Positions 1-5,458 of a DNA stretch of 8,504 nucleotides are shown here, piece by piece. The position numbers and the translations under genes were made by a program. The notes under the pieces are model-generated. The model saw only the letters and a list, made by a program, of their open reading frames with translations, did no database searches and had not been told where the DNA came from. This DNA is from Erysipelotrichaceae bacterium (GTDB lineage: Bacteria; Bacillota_I; Bacilli_A; Erysipelotrichales; Erysipelotrichaceae): positions 1 through 8,504 of the forward strand of contig CAAEDX010000004.1 of NCBI GenBank assembly GCA_900754715.1. The letters are read 5' to 3'. Each line of letters opens with the position of its first letter. Within the stretch, counting starts at the first letter, position 1.

Positions 1-341
1 ATCACAGTCTGCAGATCTTTTTTCACGCTGACTGCATTCTCATACTTCTGATCGATCTTTTCGATATAATCGCGGATTCTCTGCATATCATAGTCACGGC
101 GTCGCACATCAGCGGCTTCCAATGCTTCCAATCCCATGTCGGAACAGATTTCCTGAAAGCGGGCGCTGAGCTCTGCCACAGGATTCTCTTCATCCATGCT
201 GCTCAGTCCGTGCACGCTGTCAATGAACTTGCTGGCCGGTTCAGGATGAAAGTAATCCAGATCGATGAACTTCTGCAGAACATCCAGCAGATGCTCTTTT
301 TCGGCACTGATGGTGATCAGTTTCATTTTTGCAATTGCCAT
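1..341 (-). CDS. ntpI: V-type ATPase subunit I, N-terminal part (cut by window edge)
   Basis: Membrane-embedded stator subunit (subunit I, the a-type subunit) of the V/A-type ATPase; it links the peripheral stalks to the ion-carrying rotor. Only the first 113 codons lie in the window and the gene runs off the left edge. My translation of the minus strand begins MAIAKMKLITISAEKEHLLD and continues through LDYFHPEPASKF, the pattern typical of the cytoplasmic N-terminal domain of this family (an MKKV/MKLI-type start followed by a helix and a short strand near a 'HPEP' or 'HL' motif). No transmembrane segment is expected or seen this early. The start ATG at 341-339 has an AAAGGAG site 7 nt upstream. 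The gap to the upstream subunit C gene is 23 nt, so the two are cotranscribed. The remaining subunits (K, E, F, A, B, D) would be expected beyond the left edge; that is inference. Confidence 0.85.
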   Translation of the reverse strand, partial: MAIAKMKLITISAEKEHLLDVLQKFIDLDYFHPEPASKFIDSVHGLSSMDEENPVAELSARFQEICSDMGLEALEAADVRRRDYDMQRIRDYIEKIDQKYENAVSVKKDLQTV

Positions 342-364
342 CGTAATTCTCCTTTCACTTACGC

Positions 365-1402
365 TCAGTAGATCAGCATGCTCTTGATCCGCTCGGCAGG
401 CACCTGATAACGGATGCCTTCGATCACGCGGGTCACATTGGCCAGCTCGGTGCGCTGCAGCACGATATACGCGCCGAACATGACAGATGCTTGTTGAGCG
501 TAGTACAGCCTGCGCTTTGATGTCTGAAAGCGCAGCGCGTCCATATACCACCCGATATCTACTTCCGCTTCGTCGGGAATATCAAGATGATACCATGTGG
601 ATCGGATCAGCTTCAGCAGCGAGCGGTCATCCTGCGCGGCGATCATCTCTTCCAGCTGCCCGGAATTCACATGAGTGAAAAAAGGATAAAGCGAATCACG
701 GATCACATCGCCTGAGGCATGGTAATAATGCTTCAGCCGGTAAATGATCTCCATGTTCTTCAGATCGATATCCATTCCGTGCAGCTCGCGCAGGTCACGT
801 TGAAGCTTTCCTTTTGCAATTTTGTCGATGGTGCGCATTACCTTCGTATAGTAATGCTTCATCAGCGCATGCTCGCATGCGGTATAACTGATGTCGTTCT
901 CCTCCCCTTTCGGCTGGCGATAGGGTGCGAGCAGCAATGCGTATGGTGTCTTTGCCAAGACATCCAGCATGTCGTCGAAGCAGCGCACAGCACCGATCTT
1001 CATCAGATCGAAGCTGGCAAATTCTTTCAGAAAGAGCGGCAGCTGGATGATGGCGTCATCATAGCGTCCGCTGATCATCATGCGCAGCGTTTCCAGGATC
1101 ACCTTGATCTCATTTTCTTCAATGTAGAGATGATAATAGGCGGCCTCCTTGCGGTCCGCATAGCGATAGAGCTTGATCACTTCGCGAAACACATCTTTGC
1201 GCAGAAGGTCTTCCAGCTGCCCGCGGTGCACGTTGTTCTCGCGCACATCCCGCAGCGCGTACTTGTAATGGGTCTCATTTTTCAGGTACGCCGCGATCTC
1301 AGGCACGTTGCGCCTGCTTAAGAGCTCGGCGTAATCGCGTTCATCAAGCTGCTCTCCATGCAGGCTTCTCACCTTTGCCGCGATGGCATTGGCTCTGGCC
1401 AT
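365..1402 (-). CDS. ntpC: V-type ATP synthase/ATPase subunit C
   Basis: Subunit C (the AC39/d-type family) caps the rotor ring and couples the central stalk to the membrane ring of V/A-type ATPases. The 345-residue product is mostly helical and soluble, with no signal peptide or membrane span, and its length is normal for the family (about 330-350). The N-terminus (MARANAIAAKVRSLHGEQLD), the early ERDYAELLSRRNVPEIAAYL segment and the later YHLYIEENEIKVILETLRMM stretch are of the type seen in this family: 'NAxxAKVRaL' starts and repeated helical bundles with 'N/EIxxL' motifs. The start ATG at 1402 is preceded by a strong AAAGGAGGGAGGT site, and the gap to the upstream stalk gene is 26 nt. Placement directly between a coiled-coil stalk gene and subunit I supports the call. 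The amino-acid match is from memory of the family, not a search. Confidence 0.88.
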   Translation of the reverse strand: MARANAIAAKVRSLHGEQLDERDYAELLSRRNVPEIAAYLKNETHYKYALRDVRENNVHRGQLEDLLRKDVFREVIKLYRYADRKEAAYYHLYIEENEIKVILETLRMMISGRYDDAIIQLPLFLKEFASFDLMKIGAVRCFDDMLDVLAKTPYALLLAPYRQPKGEENDISYTACEHALMKHYYTKVMRTIDKIAKGKLQRDLRELHGMDIDLKNMEIIYRLKHYYHASGDVIRDSLYPFFTHVNSGQLEEMIAAQDDRSLLKLIRSTWYHLDIPDEAEVDIGWYMDALRFQTSKRRLYYAQQASVMFGAYIVLQRTELANVTRVIEGIRYQVPAERIKSMLIY

Positions 1403-1428
1403 AGACCTCCCTCCTTTCTTTTCCTCGC

Positions 1429-1743
1429 TCAGTCGGCGTCAAGACAATGCGTGACGAGCTTGCGGACCCACTCTTCGCGGCTGCCGTCAAACTGCTGCTG
1501 CAGCTGCGCAGCAGTGTTCTCGTAACGCTTATTCTCTATCTCTTCCTGGCGGGTCAGCTGCGCCTGCAGCTCCTCGCGTTTCTTGCGAACGCGTTCTTTC
1601 GCGTCCTGCAGATACTTTGCCTTGATGCTTTCCCGTTCCTCACGGATCAAAGACTGGATGTTGTCTTTTTCCTTCTGTTTCTCGAGCAGACGCAGGCGTG
1701 CTTCCCGGTCAGCGTCTACAATGTCTCTGATCATTTTTTCCAC
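1429..1743 (-). CDS. Small coiled-coil V-type ATPase peripheral stalk subunit (G/H-like)
   Basis: A 104-residue, highly charged protein rich in Glu, Lys, Arg and Gln with almost no helix breakers from about residue 5 to 88, so a nearly continuous coiled coil is expected. It has no signal peptide or membrane segment. In V/A-type ATPases a short coiled-coil subunit (called G or H in bacteria and archaea, NtpF in Enterococcus) pairs with subunit E to form the peripheral stalk. Position as the first V-ATPase gene, directly before subunits C and I, matches operons of this kind. The start is GTG (1743-1741): a GGAGGTG site at 1751-1757 lies 7 nt upstream, whereas the next in-frame ATG at 1734 would be too far away. 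Sequence alone cannot distinguish this from other short coiled-coil proteins; the role rests on size, composition and neighbours. Confidence 0.75.
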   Translation of the reverse strand: MEKMIRDIVDADREARLRLLEKQKEKDNIQSLIREERESIKAKYLQDAKERVRKKREELQAQLTRQEEIENKRYENTAAQLQQQFDGSREEWVRKLVTHCLDAD

Positions 1744-1750
1744 TGCAAAA

Positions 1751-1757
1751 CACCTCC
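1751..1757 (-). promoter_or_regulatory. Ribosome binding site fixing a GTG start
   Basis: On the minus strand this reads GGAGGTG, an almost ideal Shine-Dalgarno sequence, 7 nt before the GTG at 1743. It would be 16 nt from the ATG at 1734, so it decides in favour of the GTG start of the stalk subunit. Confidence 0.8.
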
Positions 1758-1767
1758 GTTTCCTGTA

Positions 1768-1800
1768 ACGCGTTTACGAGTAATCGTCAGCGAAACGCGT
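1768..1800 (-). promoter_or_regulatory. Bulged intercistronic hairpin at the ktrA / V-ATPase junction
   Basis: On the minus strand ACGCGTTT (1800-1793) pairs with AAACGCGT (1775-1768). Inside it ACGA and TCGT pair around a TTAC loop, leaving a five-base bulge (CGCTG) on the 5' side. The result is a 12-bp stem that spans the ktrA stop codon and ends about 10 nt before the GGAGGTG site of the next gene. There is no T-run after it, so it is not an intrinsic terminator. A role in mRNA processing, in protecting transcript ends, or in setting different output for the K+ transporter and the ATPase is inference. Confidence 0.5.
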
Positions 1801-2427
1801 CACGTTTTCTTCCTTTCCGATCACGGTGATCGTATCGCCATGGCACAGGCGGCAGTCAGGCCGGACATCTGTCTCGATCTGTTCTTCGTGATGGATCGCG
1901 ATGACATTCAGCGAATAGCGTCTGCGCAGATCCATATCGACGATCGTCTTGCCGACCATGCGGTCACTGACTTCGATCTCGATGATCTCGATATCCTTGC
2001 CGATCGGCAGGAAGTCCACGAGATTCTTGCGCAGGATGCGCTTGGCGATGCGCAGCGCCATGTCCCTTTCAGGATAAACAACGGTAGCGCCCAGCTTGGC
2101 AAGCACCTCGCCCTGTTCCGCGCTGGTCGCCTTGGAGATGACCGGCACGCCCAGATTGAGCACGTTCAGCGTGACCAGGATGCTGGTTTCGACTTTGCTG
2201 CCGATACAGACGGCAACCAGATCACAATTCTGGATCCCGATCTCGATCAGCACCTCTTTTGACAGTTTCTTGGCGACAAACGCGTATTCGCTGAATTCAC
2301 GAAATTCCTTGACGCGCTCCTCATCCATATCGACACCGATGACTTCTTTTCCGGCTTCTGCGAGCTTCTTGGCCAGCGGCATGCCAAATCTGCCCAGACC
2401 GATAACAGCGATTGCATTTTTCTTCAT
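1774..2427 (-). CDS. ktrA: KtrA-type RCK regulatory subunit of K+ uptake system
   Basis: Cytoplasmic nucleotide-binding gating ring subunit of a Ktr K+ transporter; family members bind ATP/ADP or NAD(H), and often c-di-AMP, and open or close the membrane subunit. From the chosen start the product has 217 residues, close to the usual 220 of KtrA and half the size of the duplicated TrkA. A Rossmann RCK_N domain covers about residues 4-130, with GLGRFG at 10-15 and the acidic residue ending strand two at D33 (GVDMDEE). RCK_C (TrkA_C) covers about 135-217. E120 in VVYPERDMALRIAK sits where KtrA has a regulatory metal-binding Glu. The start is ATG 2427, with AGGAG 7 nt upstream. An earlier in-frame GTG at 2460 would overlap ktrB and lacks a site. 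The ktrB stop TAG is part of the TAGGAG site, so the two genes are translationally linked, 10 nt apart. Confidence 0.9.
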   Translation of the reverse strand: MKKNAIAVIGLGRFGMPLAKKLAEAGKEVIGVDMDEERVKEFREFSEYAFVAKKLSKEVLIEIGIQNCDLVAVCIGSKVETSILVTLNVLNLGVPVISKATSAEQGEVLAKLGATVVYPERDMALRIAKRILRKNLVDFLPIGKDIEIIEIEVSDRMVGKTIVDMDLRRRYSLNVIAIHHEEQIETDVRPDCRLCHGDTITVIGKEENVTRFADDYS

Positions 2428-2437
2428 ATGTTTTCTC

Positions 2438-3754
2438 CTATCCGATGGAAATATCCTCACTTGTGTATACTGCGGTGCCCGGTTCCTTGAAGGTACCCAG
2501 GGTAGCGATGGTCATGACGCCCAGACGTCCGGTAAACATCGTCAGGATCAGGATGATCTTGGCGATGACGCCCAGCTCGGAAGTTATGCCGGTGGACAAT
2601 CCGACCGTACCGAACGCGGAAACGCATTCGAACAGCAGCTGCATGAAGGAATACTCAGGTTCCGCCACACACAGCAGCATCGTGCCGAGACAGACGACGA
2701 ACAGTGACATGATCAGCACGATGAATGCCTGCATGATCGTCTTATCTTCGATGCGGCGCTTGAATGCCACACAGTGCCCGTTCTTCATGGTGCGGCGGAT
2801 CGCGCTGAAGATCACGAAGATGGTGCTCGTCTTGATACCGCCGCCGGTAGAGCCCGGGGAAGCACCGATGAACATCAGGATCACCAGGATGAACAGGCCT
2901 GCATTCGTAAAGGTGCCCAGCGGATATGTGGAAAATCCAGCCGTACGGGCCGAAACACTGTGAAAGAATGCGCCGAGCCATGTGATGTCCTCGGTCAGCT
3001 TCAGACCGATCGTACCGATGACGATCAAGAAGCCGGTCACCGTGATGACCACCTTAGAATGCAGCGTGAGCTTGCGAAAGCTGCGCTTGCGCCAAACTTC
3101 CATGATGACCAGAAAACCGATACCGCCAAAGATGATCAGCCCTGCCGTCACCAGATTGAGCAAGACATCATTTTGATACGGGATCAGGTTCTGCAAGCCG
3201 CCCAGCACATCAAAGCCCGAGTTGTTGAACGCCGCCACAGAATGGAACAATGCGATGCCAAGGGCATCCATGGGCGGATAATCCTGCACGAATACGATGA
3301 AGCTGAGCAGGGCGCCCACGCCCTCAAACAGCAAGGTCAGCTTCAGCACCGACTTGACGAGCTTGACGAGCCCGCCGTAGGTGCTCACGTTCCAGGATTC
3401 CTTGATCAGCTGCCTGGCCTTCAGGCCGATACGTTTTCCCGCCGCCAAGATCAAGGTGACGCCGACGCATGTCACGCCGAGGCCGCCGATCTGGATCAGC
3501 GCCGCGACCACGGTCCGTCCGAACACAGTAAAGTGATCGGCAGTGTCGATGGCGATCAGTCCCGTCACACAGACGGCACTGGTTGAAGTAAAGAGTGCGT
3601 CGATAAAACTGACCGTCGCGTCATCCCTGACCGAGATCGGAAGCATCAAGATCAGCGCCCCTATTAAGATAACAGCCGCAAAACCTGCGGACAGCAGCTG
3701 CGGCGGGGATGAGTTTGAGATCAGTTTTTTCACGCGGTGCAATATATTGCTCAT
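2438..3754 (-). CDS. ktrB: KtrB/TrkH-family K+ transporter membrane subunit
   Basis: Ion-conducting subunit of a Ktr/Trk K+ uptake system in the cytoplasmic membrane. The 438-residue product, typical for KtrB (about 440-455) and shorter than TrkH, shows four membrane-pore-membrane repeats. The selectivity-filter loops are visible in order: VCVTGL (61-66), NNSGF (177-181), ARTAGFS (269-275) and FGTVGLSTG (381-389), each with its filter glycine. The intramembrane gate loop after repeat three is GASPGSTGGGIKTST (297-311). The chosen start, ATG 3754, has AAGGAG about 6 nt upstream; extension to 3826 would read back through the leader terminator and is rejected. Several KtrB proteins are Na+-dependent, and the Enterococcus hirae relative NtpJ is encoded in a V-ATPase operon, which fits the V-ATPase genes downstream here. 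Expression is probably set by the structured leader at 3774-3876. Confidence 0.93.
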   Translation of the reverse strand: MSNILHRVKKLISNSSPPQLLSAGFAAVILIGALILMLPISVRDDATVSFIDALFTSTSAVCVTGLIAIDTADHFTVFGRTVVAALIQIGGLGVTCVGVTLILAAGKRIGLKARQLIKESWNVSTYGGLVKLVKSVLKLTLLFEGVGALLSFIVFVQDYPPMDALGIALFHSVAAFNNSGFDVLGGLQNLIPYQNDVLLNLVTAGLIIFGGIGFLVIMEVWRKRSFRKLTLHSKVVITVTGFLIVIGTIGLKLTEDITWLGAFFHSVSARTAGFSTYPLGTFTNAGLFILVILMFIGASPGSTGGGIKTSTIFVIFSAIRRTMKNGHCVAFKRRIEDKTIMQAFIVLIMSLFVVCLGTMLLCVAEPEYSFMQLLFECVSAFGTVGLSTGITSELGVIAKIILILTMFTGRLGVMTIATLGTFKEPGTAVYTSEDISIG

Positions 3755-3773
3755 AACTAACTCCTTCGCTGTC

Positions 3774-3807
3774 AAAAAAAAGACAGTCGGCAATGGGACT
3801 GTCTTTT
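3774..3807 (-). terminator. Intrinsic terminator / attenuator in the ktrB leader
   Basis: On the minus strand AAAAGACAGTC (3807-3797) and GACTGTCTTTT (3788-3778) form a perfect 11-bp stem with an 8-nt loop, and the T-run continues to 3774 (eight T in all). It ends 19 nt before the ktrB ATG and lies downstream of the predicted promoter, so it would stop transcripts before the operon unless it is prevented from forming. No gene ends just upstream on this strand, so an attenuator is the natural reading. Confidence 0.8.
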
Positions 3808-3823
3808 CATCCAACACAAAAAA

Positions 3824-3876
3824 CATTGAATAAATAAAGCTTGCGCTTTATGACAGACTCCACCGCTTATTCAACG
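3824..3876 (-). promoter_or_regulatory. Candidate riboswitch-like structured leader upstream of ktrB
   Basis: On the minus strand CGTTGAATAA (3876-3867) pairs with TTATTCAATG (3833-3824) over 10 bp, including one G-U. Inside, ATAAAGC and GCTTTAT (3851-3845 and 3840-3834) form a perfect 7-bp helix closed by a GCAA (GNRA) tetraloop. The 3' strands of the two helices abut with no spacer, so they can stack. All 15 unpaired bases (GCGGTGGAGTCTGTC, 3866-3852) lie on the 5' side. A run of six T follows, then the terminator. The predicted transcription start (about 3875) coincides with the first base pairs of the outer helix. A compact asymmetric fold at the 5' end of a K+ transport/V-ATPase transcript, followed by a terminator, is what a metabolite or ion riboswitch looks like. 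I cannot assign it to a known class; Na+ sensors and c-di-AMP (ydaO) RNAs control such genes, but it is much shorter than ydaO. Confidence 0.55.
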
Positions 3877-3881
3877 GTATG

Positions 3882-3910
3882 ACTTTATCACAGTCACATT
3901 GCAAAGTCAA
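3882..3910 (-). promoter_or_regulatory. Predicted sigma-A-type promoter of the ktrBA / V-ATPase operon
   Basis: The minus strand shows TTGACT (3910-3905), a 17-nt spacer and TAAAGT (3887-3882), preceded by TG one base upstream (extended -10). The start point would be near 3875, giving a 5' leader of about 120 nt before the ktrB ATG. It is the best promoter-like sequence on this strand of the intergenic region. A perfect TATAAT at 3961-3956 lies further upstream but lacks a convincing -35. Confidence 0.65.
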
Positions 3911-3957
3911 TATGAGGAAAAGAAACGATTCATACCCTCTTCTTTTCCGGTTCATAT
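3910..3957. repeat. Long imperfect inverted repeat abutting the ktrB promoter
   Basis: ATATGA followed by GGAAAAGAA (3910-3924) is mirrored by TTCTTTTCC (3940-3948) and TCATAT (3952-3957). That gives 9 + 6 matching pairs with a three-base bulge (GGT) on one side and a 15-base loop. One end touches the -35 box of the ktrB promoter. TTCATA occurs both in the loop and in the right arm. It could be a regulator binding site or a transcribed hairpin if the upstream TATAAT is used. No T-run makes it a terminator. Confidence 0.45.
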
Positions 3958-4033
3958 TATACTCCTGCTCGATCAAAATTCCAGCCCAAAATAAATGAAA
4001 ACAAACACTTTTTTCCCAGTTTTTACATTTCCC

Positions 4034-4056
4034 CGGCTTGATATGAAATGAAGCCG
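4034..4056. repeat. Short inverted repeat upstream of the birA promoter
   Basis: CGGCTT (4034-4039) and AAGCCG (4051-4056) flank an 11-base A/T-rich centre and end 7 bases before the -35 box of birA. The plus strand continues TTTTC, so a weak terminator for upstream read-through or an operator are both possible. Confidence 0.3.
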
Positions 4057-4063
4057 TTTTCAC

Positions 4064-4092
4064 TTTACGGATGCTCCTCGCTCTGATATGAT
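4064..4092 (+). promoter_or_regulatory. Predicted promoter of birA
   Basis: TTTACG (4064-4069), a 17-nt spacer and TATGAT (4087-4092), with TG just before it (extended -10). The start point would be near 4099, leaving a short leader that contains the GGAG site of birA. The in-frame ATG at 4088 lies inside the -10 box, which rules it out as the translation start. Confidence 0.65.
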
Positions 4093-4123
4093 GGTCTGGA
4101 CACAAACAAGGAAGGAGACAGCA

Positions 4124-4879
4124 ATGGATATCAATCAAGCAGGCATTCCGCTCGGCTGGCATATGCTGCCGAAAATGGATTCAGTTGGCTCGACCAACAC
4201 ATGGCTCAAGGAACACGCCGCCGACCTGCCCTCCCACAGCGTGCTGATCGCCAGGGAACAGCGCGCAGGAAGAGGAAGGAACGGACGAGCCTTTCATTCT
4301 GCAAAGGATCACGGCCTGTATCTCTCCATATTGCTGAAACAGACCTTTTCCTGTGAACAGCTGGGACGGCTCACCGCGCTCAGCGCCCTGGCGCTGCAAC
4401 GCGCCATCTTAGAAAGCTGCGGCCTGAACACTCAGATCAAATGGGTCAATGATCTGGTCATCCAGACGCGGAAACTGGCGGGCATCCTGTGCGAGACTTG
4501 CCGCCAGCAAGACACGCTGCAATCCACCATCATCGGCTTCGGCGTCAATGTCTTCTCTCAGTCTTTCCCTTACATGGAAGACAACCAGCCCGCCGCCATC
4601 GCTGATTTCAGCATGGTCGCGCCTTCCATGGATACGCTCACGAGCGCTTTGCTGCGACATGTGGAAGACTGCCTCTCTCATCTGGATGATCCATCCTACA
4701 TGCAGGCATATCGGAATTGCTCCTGCGTCATCGGCAGAAAGATTCGAGTCAGTGACGGTCATGGGCGATACGATGCCTTTGCGGAAGACATCGATGAACA
4801 GGGACGTCTGATCATCCGCCACGGTGAAGCCAGAACAGTGCTTTGCTGCGGCGAAGTCAGCATCCGGCCGCTCAGATGA
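4124..4879 (+). CDS. birA: Biotin-[acetyl-CoA-carboxylase] ligase, monofunctional
   Basis: Cytoplasmic enzyme that activates biotin with ATP to biotinyl-5'-AMP and attaches it to a lysine of biotin carrier proteins such as AccB. The 251-residue product holds only the catalytic BPL/LplA domain (about 15-195) and the C-terminal SH3-like domain (about 200-251). The N-terminal helix-turn-helix of E. coli-type BirA is absent, so it cannot act as the bio operon repressor. Visible motifs: SVGSTN (20-25), the adenylate loop GRGRNGR (49-55), KWVND (106-110, usually KWPND), KLAGIL (117-122) and GFGVNV (138-143). F57 stands where most relatives have Trp after GRGRxGRx. ATG 4124 has AAGGAG 6 nt upstream. 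It is divergent from the ktrB operon, convergent with the next gene, and apparently transcribed alone. Confidence 0.93.
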   Translation: MDINQAGIPLGWHMLPKMDSVGSTNTWLKEHAADLPSHSVLIAREQRAGRGRNGRAFHSAKDHGLYLSILLKQTFSCEQLGRLTALSALALQRAILESCGLNTQIKWVNDLVIQTRKLAGILCETCRQQDTLQSTIIGFGVNVFSQSFPYMEDNQPAAIADFSMVAPSMDTLTSALLRHVEDCLSHLDDPSYMQAYRNCSCVIGRKIRVSDGHGRYDAFAEDIDEQGRLIIRHGEARTVLCCGEVSIRPLR

Positions 4880-4884
4880 TCGAA

Positions 4885-5358
4885 TCATTCGGTATGCAAG
4901 ATACGCAATTCCGCTTTCACTGTCCATTCCGCGATCTTATCGATCCCCACCGATAAAAACGAAAATGCCTTGATTGCAGACCGCGCCAGCCTAACGCTCA
5001 GCACAGGAGTCATTCCGCTCTCTGCGCCTTCCACAAAATAACCGCAGGCAAGCAGCAGACAAAAGGCCAAGAGCAGGGCAGCGCCTGTCTCCACGAAGAT
5101 GGCGATCGCGGCAGCGATCTTCATCGAACAAGTCAAACAAGCCACTGACATGAGAAGCCATCTCTCCTTGAAAGTGATCTGATGCTTTTTCCAGTTTCTC
5201 ATCTGATGATGAAGAAAAGATGCGGCGATCCTGCTGTTGCGGCCCAAGGTCAAAAACACGCCTTCAATGACAAAGACGGCCAGACCGACGACTGGATAAA
5301 ACGCGGAGGTCATCGCGACGCTCAGCAGCGTATTCAGTACGATGACTAGAGCGATCAT
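4885..5358 (-). CDS. Small multi-pass membrane protein of unknown function
   Basis: I do not recognise this 157-residue protein. Hydrophobic stretches at about 1-17, 20-38, 68-88 and 90-108 suggest four membrane spans, arranged as two pairs separated by a basic loop (40-66, rich in Arg, Lys, His and Gln). A mainly soluble, possibly amphipathic tail follows (115-157) with several Arg and Lys. There is no signal peptidase site and no known motif. The start was set at ATG 5358 because AAAGGAG lies 6 nt upstream. The in-frame ATG at 5364 touches the GGAG, and those at 5385 and 5505 lack a site or sit upstream of the terminator. A small hairpin (TTTCATGA/TCATaGAAA, 5369-5389) ends just before the ribosome site. 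The gene follows the pilus cluster but is separated by a terminator, so any functional link is unproven. Confidence 0.7.
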   Translation of the reverse strand: MIALVIVLNTLLSVAMTSAFYPVVGLAVFVIEGVFLTLGRNSRIAASFLHHQMRNWKKHQITFKERWLLMSVACLTCSMKIAAAIAIFVETGAALLLAFCLLLACGYFVEGAESGMTPVLSVRLARSAIKAFSFLSVGIDKIAEWTVKAELRILHTE

Positions 5359-5408
5359 GACCATCTCCTTTCTATGACTGATCATGAAAAATAACGTGTA
5401 AACAATGC

Positions 5409-5436
5409 AAAAGCCAGCCCGAGCGGACTGGCTTTT
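5409..5436 (-). terminator. Intrinsic terminator after the pilus operon
   Basis: On the minus strand AAAAGCCAG and CTGGCTTTT (5436-5428 and 5417-5409) pair perfectly, with an inner CCG/CGG extension. A run of four T ends the hairpin. It lies 22 nt past the sortase stop codon and separates the pilus operon from the membrane protein gene. The arms are symmetric (A-run and T-run), so it could work in both directions. Confidence 0.85.
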
Positions 5437-5458
5437 CGTTACGATCATAGAGATCGCT

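Noticed and set aside
1447..2262. 271-codon plus-strand frame opposite the stalk subunit and ktrA
   Set aside because: Antisense shadow of two recognised genes with no motif of its own.
2774..3586. 270-codon plus-strand frame opposite ktrB
   Set aside because: Antisense shadow; low-complexity composition rich in Asp, His, Gln and Arg, and no membrane or domain pattern.
3754..3876. c-di-AMP (ydaO) riboswitch
   Set aside because: The leader is too short and lacks the two-fold three-way-junction layout of that class, although the downstream genes would suit it.
3848..3955. 35-codon minus-strand frame (starts MNRKRRGYES) with a GGAG 6 nt before its ATG
   Set aside because: It overlaps the ktrB promoter and the leader helices, and its GGAG-ATG spacer is itself the TATAAT at 3961-3956. 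No homologue is recognised. Conservation across relatives would be needed to revive it.
3956..3984. Second minus-strand promoter with perfect TATAAT (3961-3956)
   Set aside because: The -35 position reads CTGGAA at 17-nt spacing, only three matches to consensus, and there is no extended -10. The site at 3882-3910 is better.
4870..4890. Bidirectional terminator between birA and the convergent gene
   Set aside because: The possible hairpin has only five A/T-rich pairs with a three-base loop and no T-run on either strand.
5359..5408. Promoter for the membrane protein gene (TTTACA after the terminator)
   Set aside because: No -10 box of reasonable quality occurs at 16-18 nt from TTTACA, so I could not support a call.
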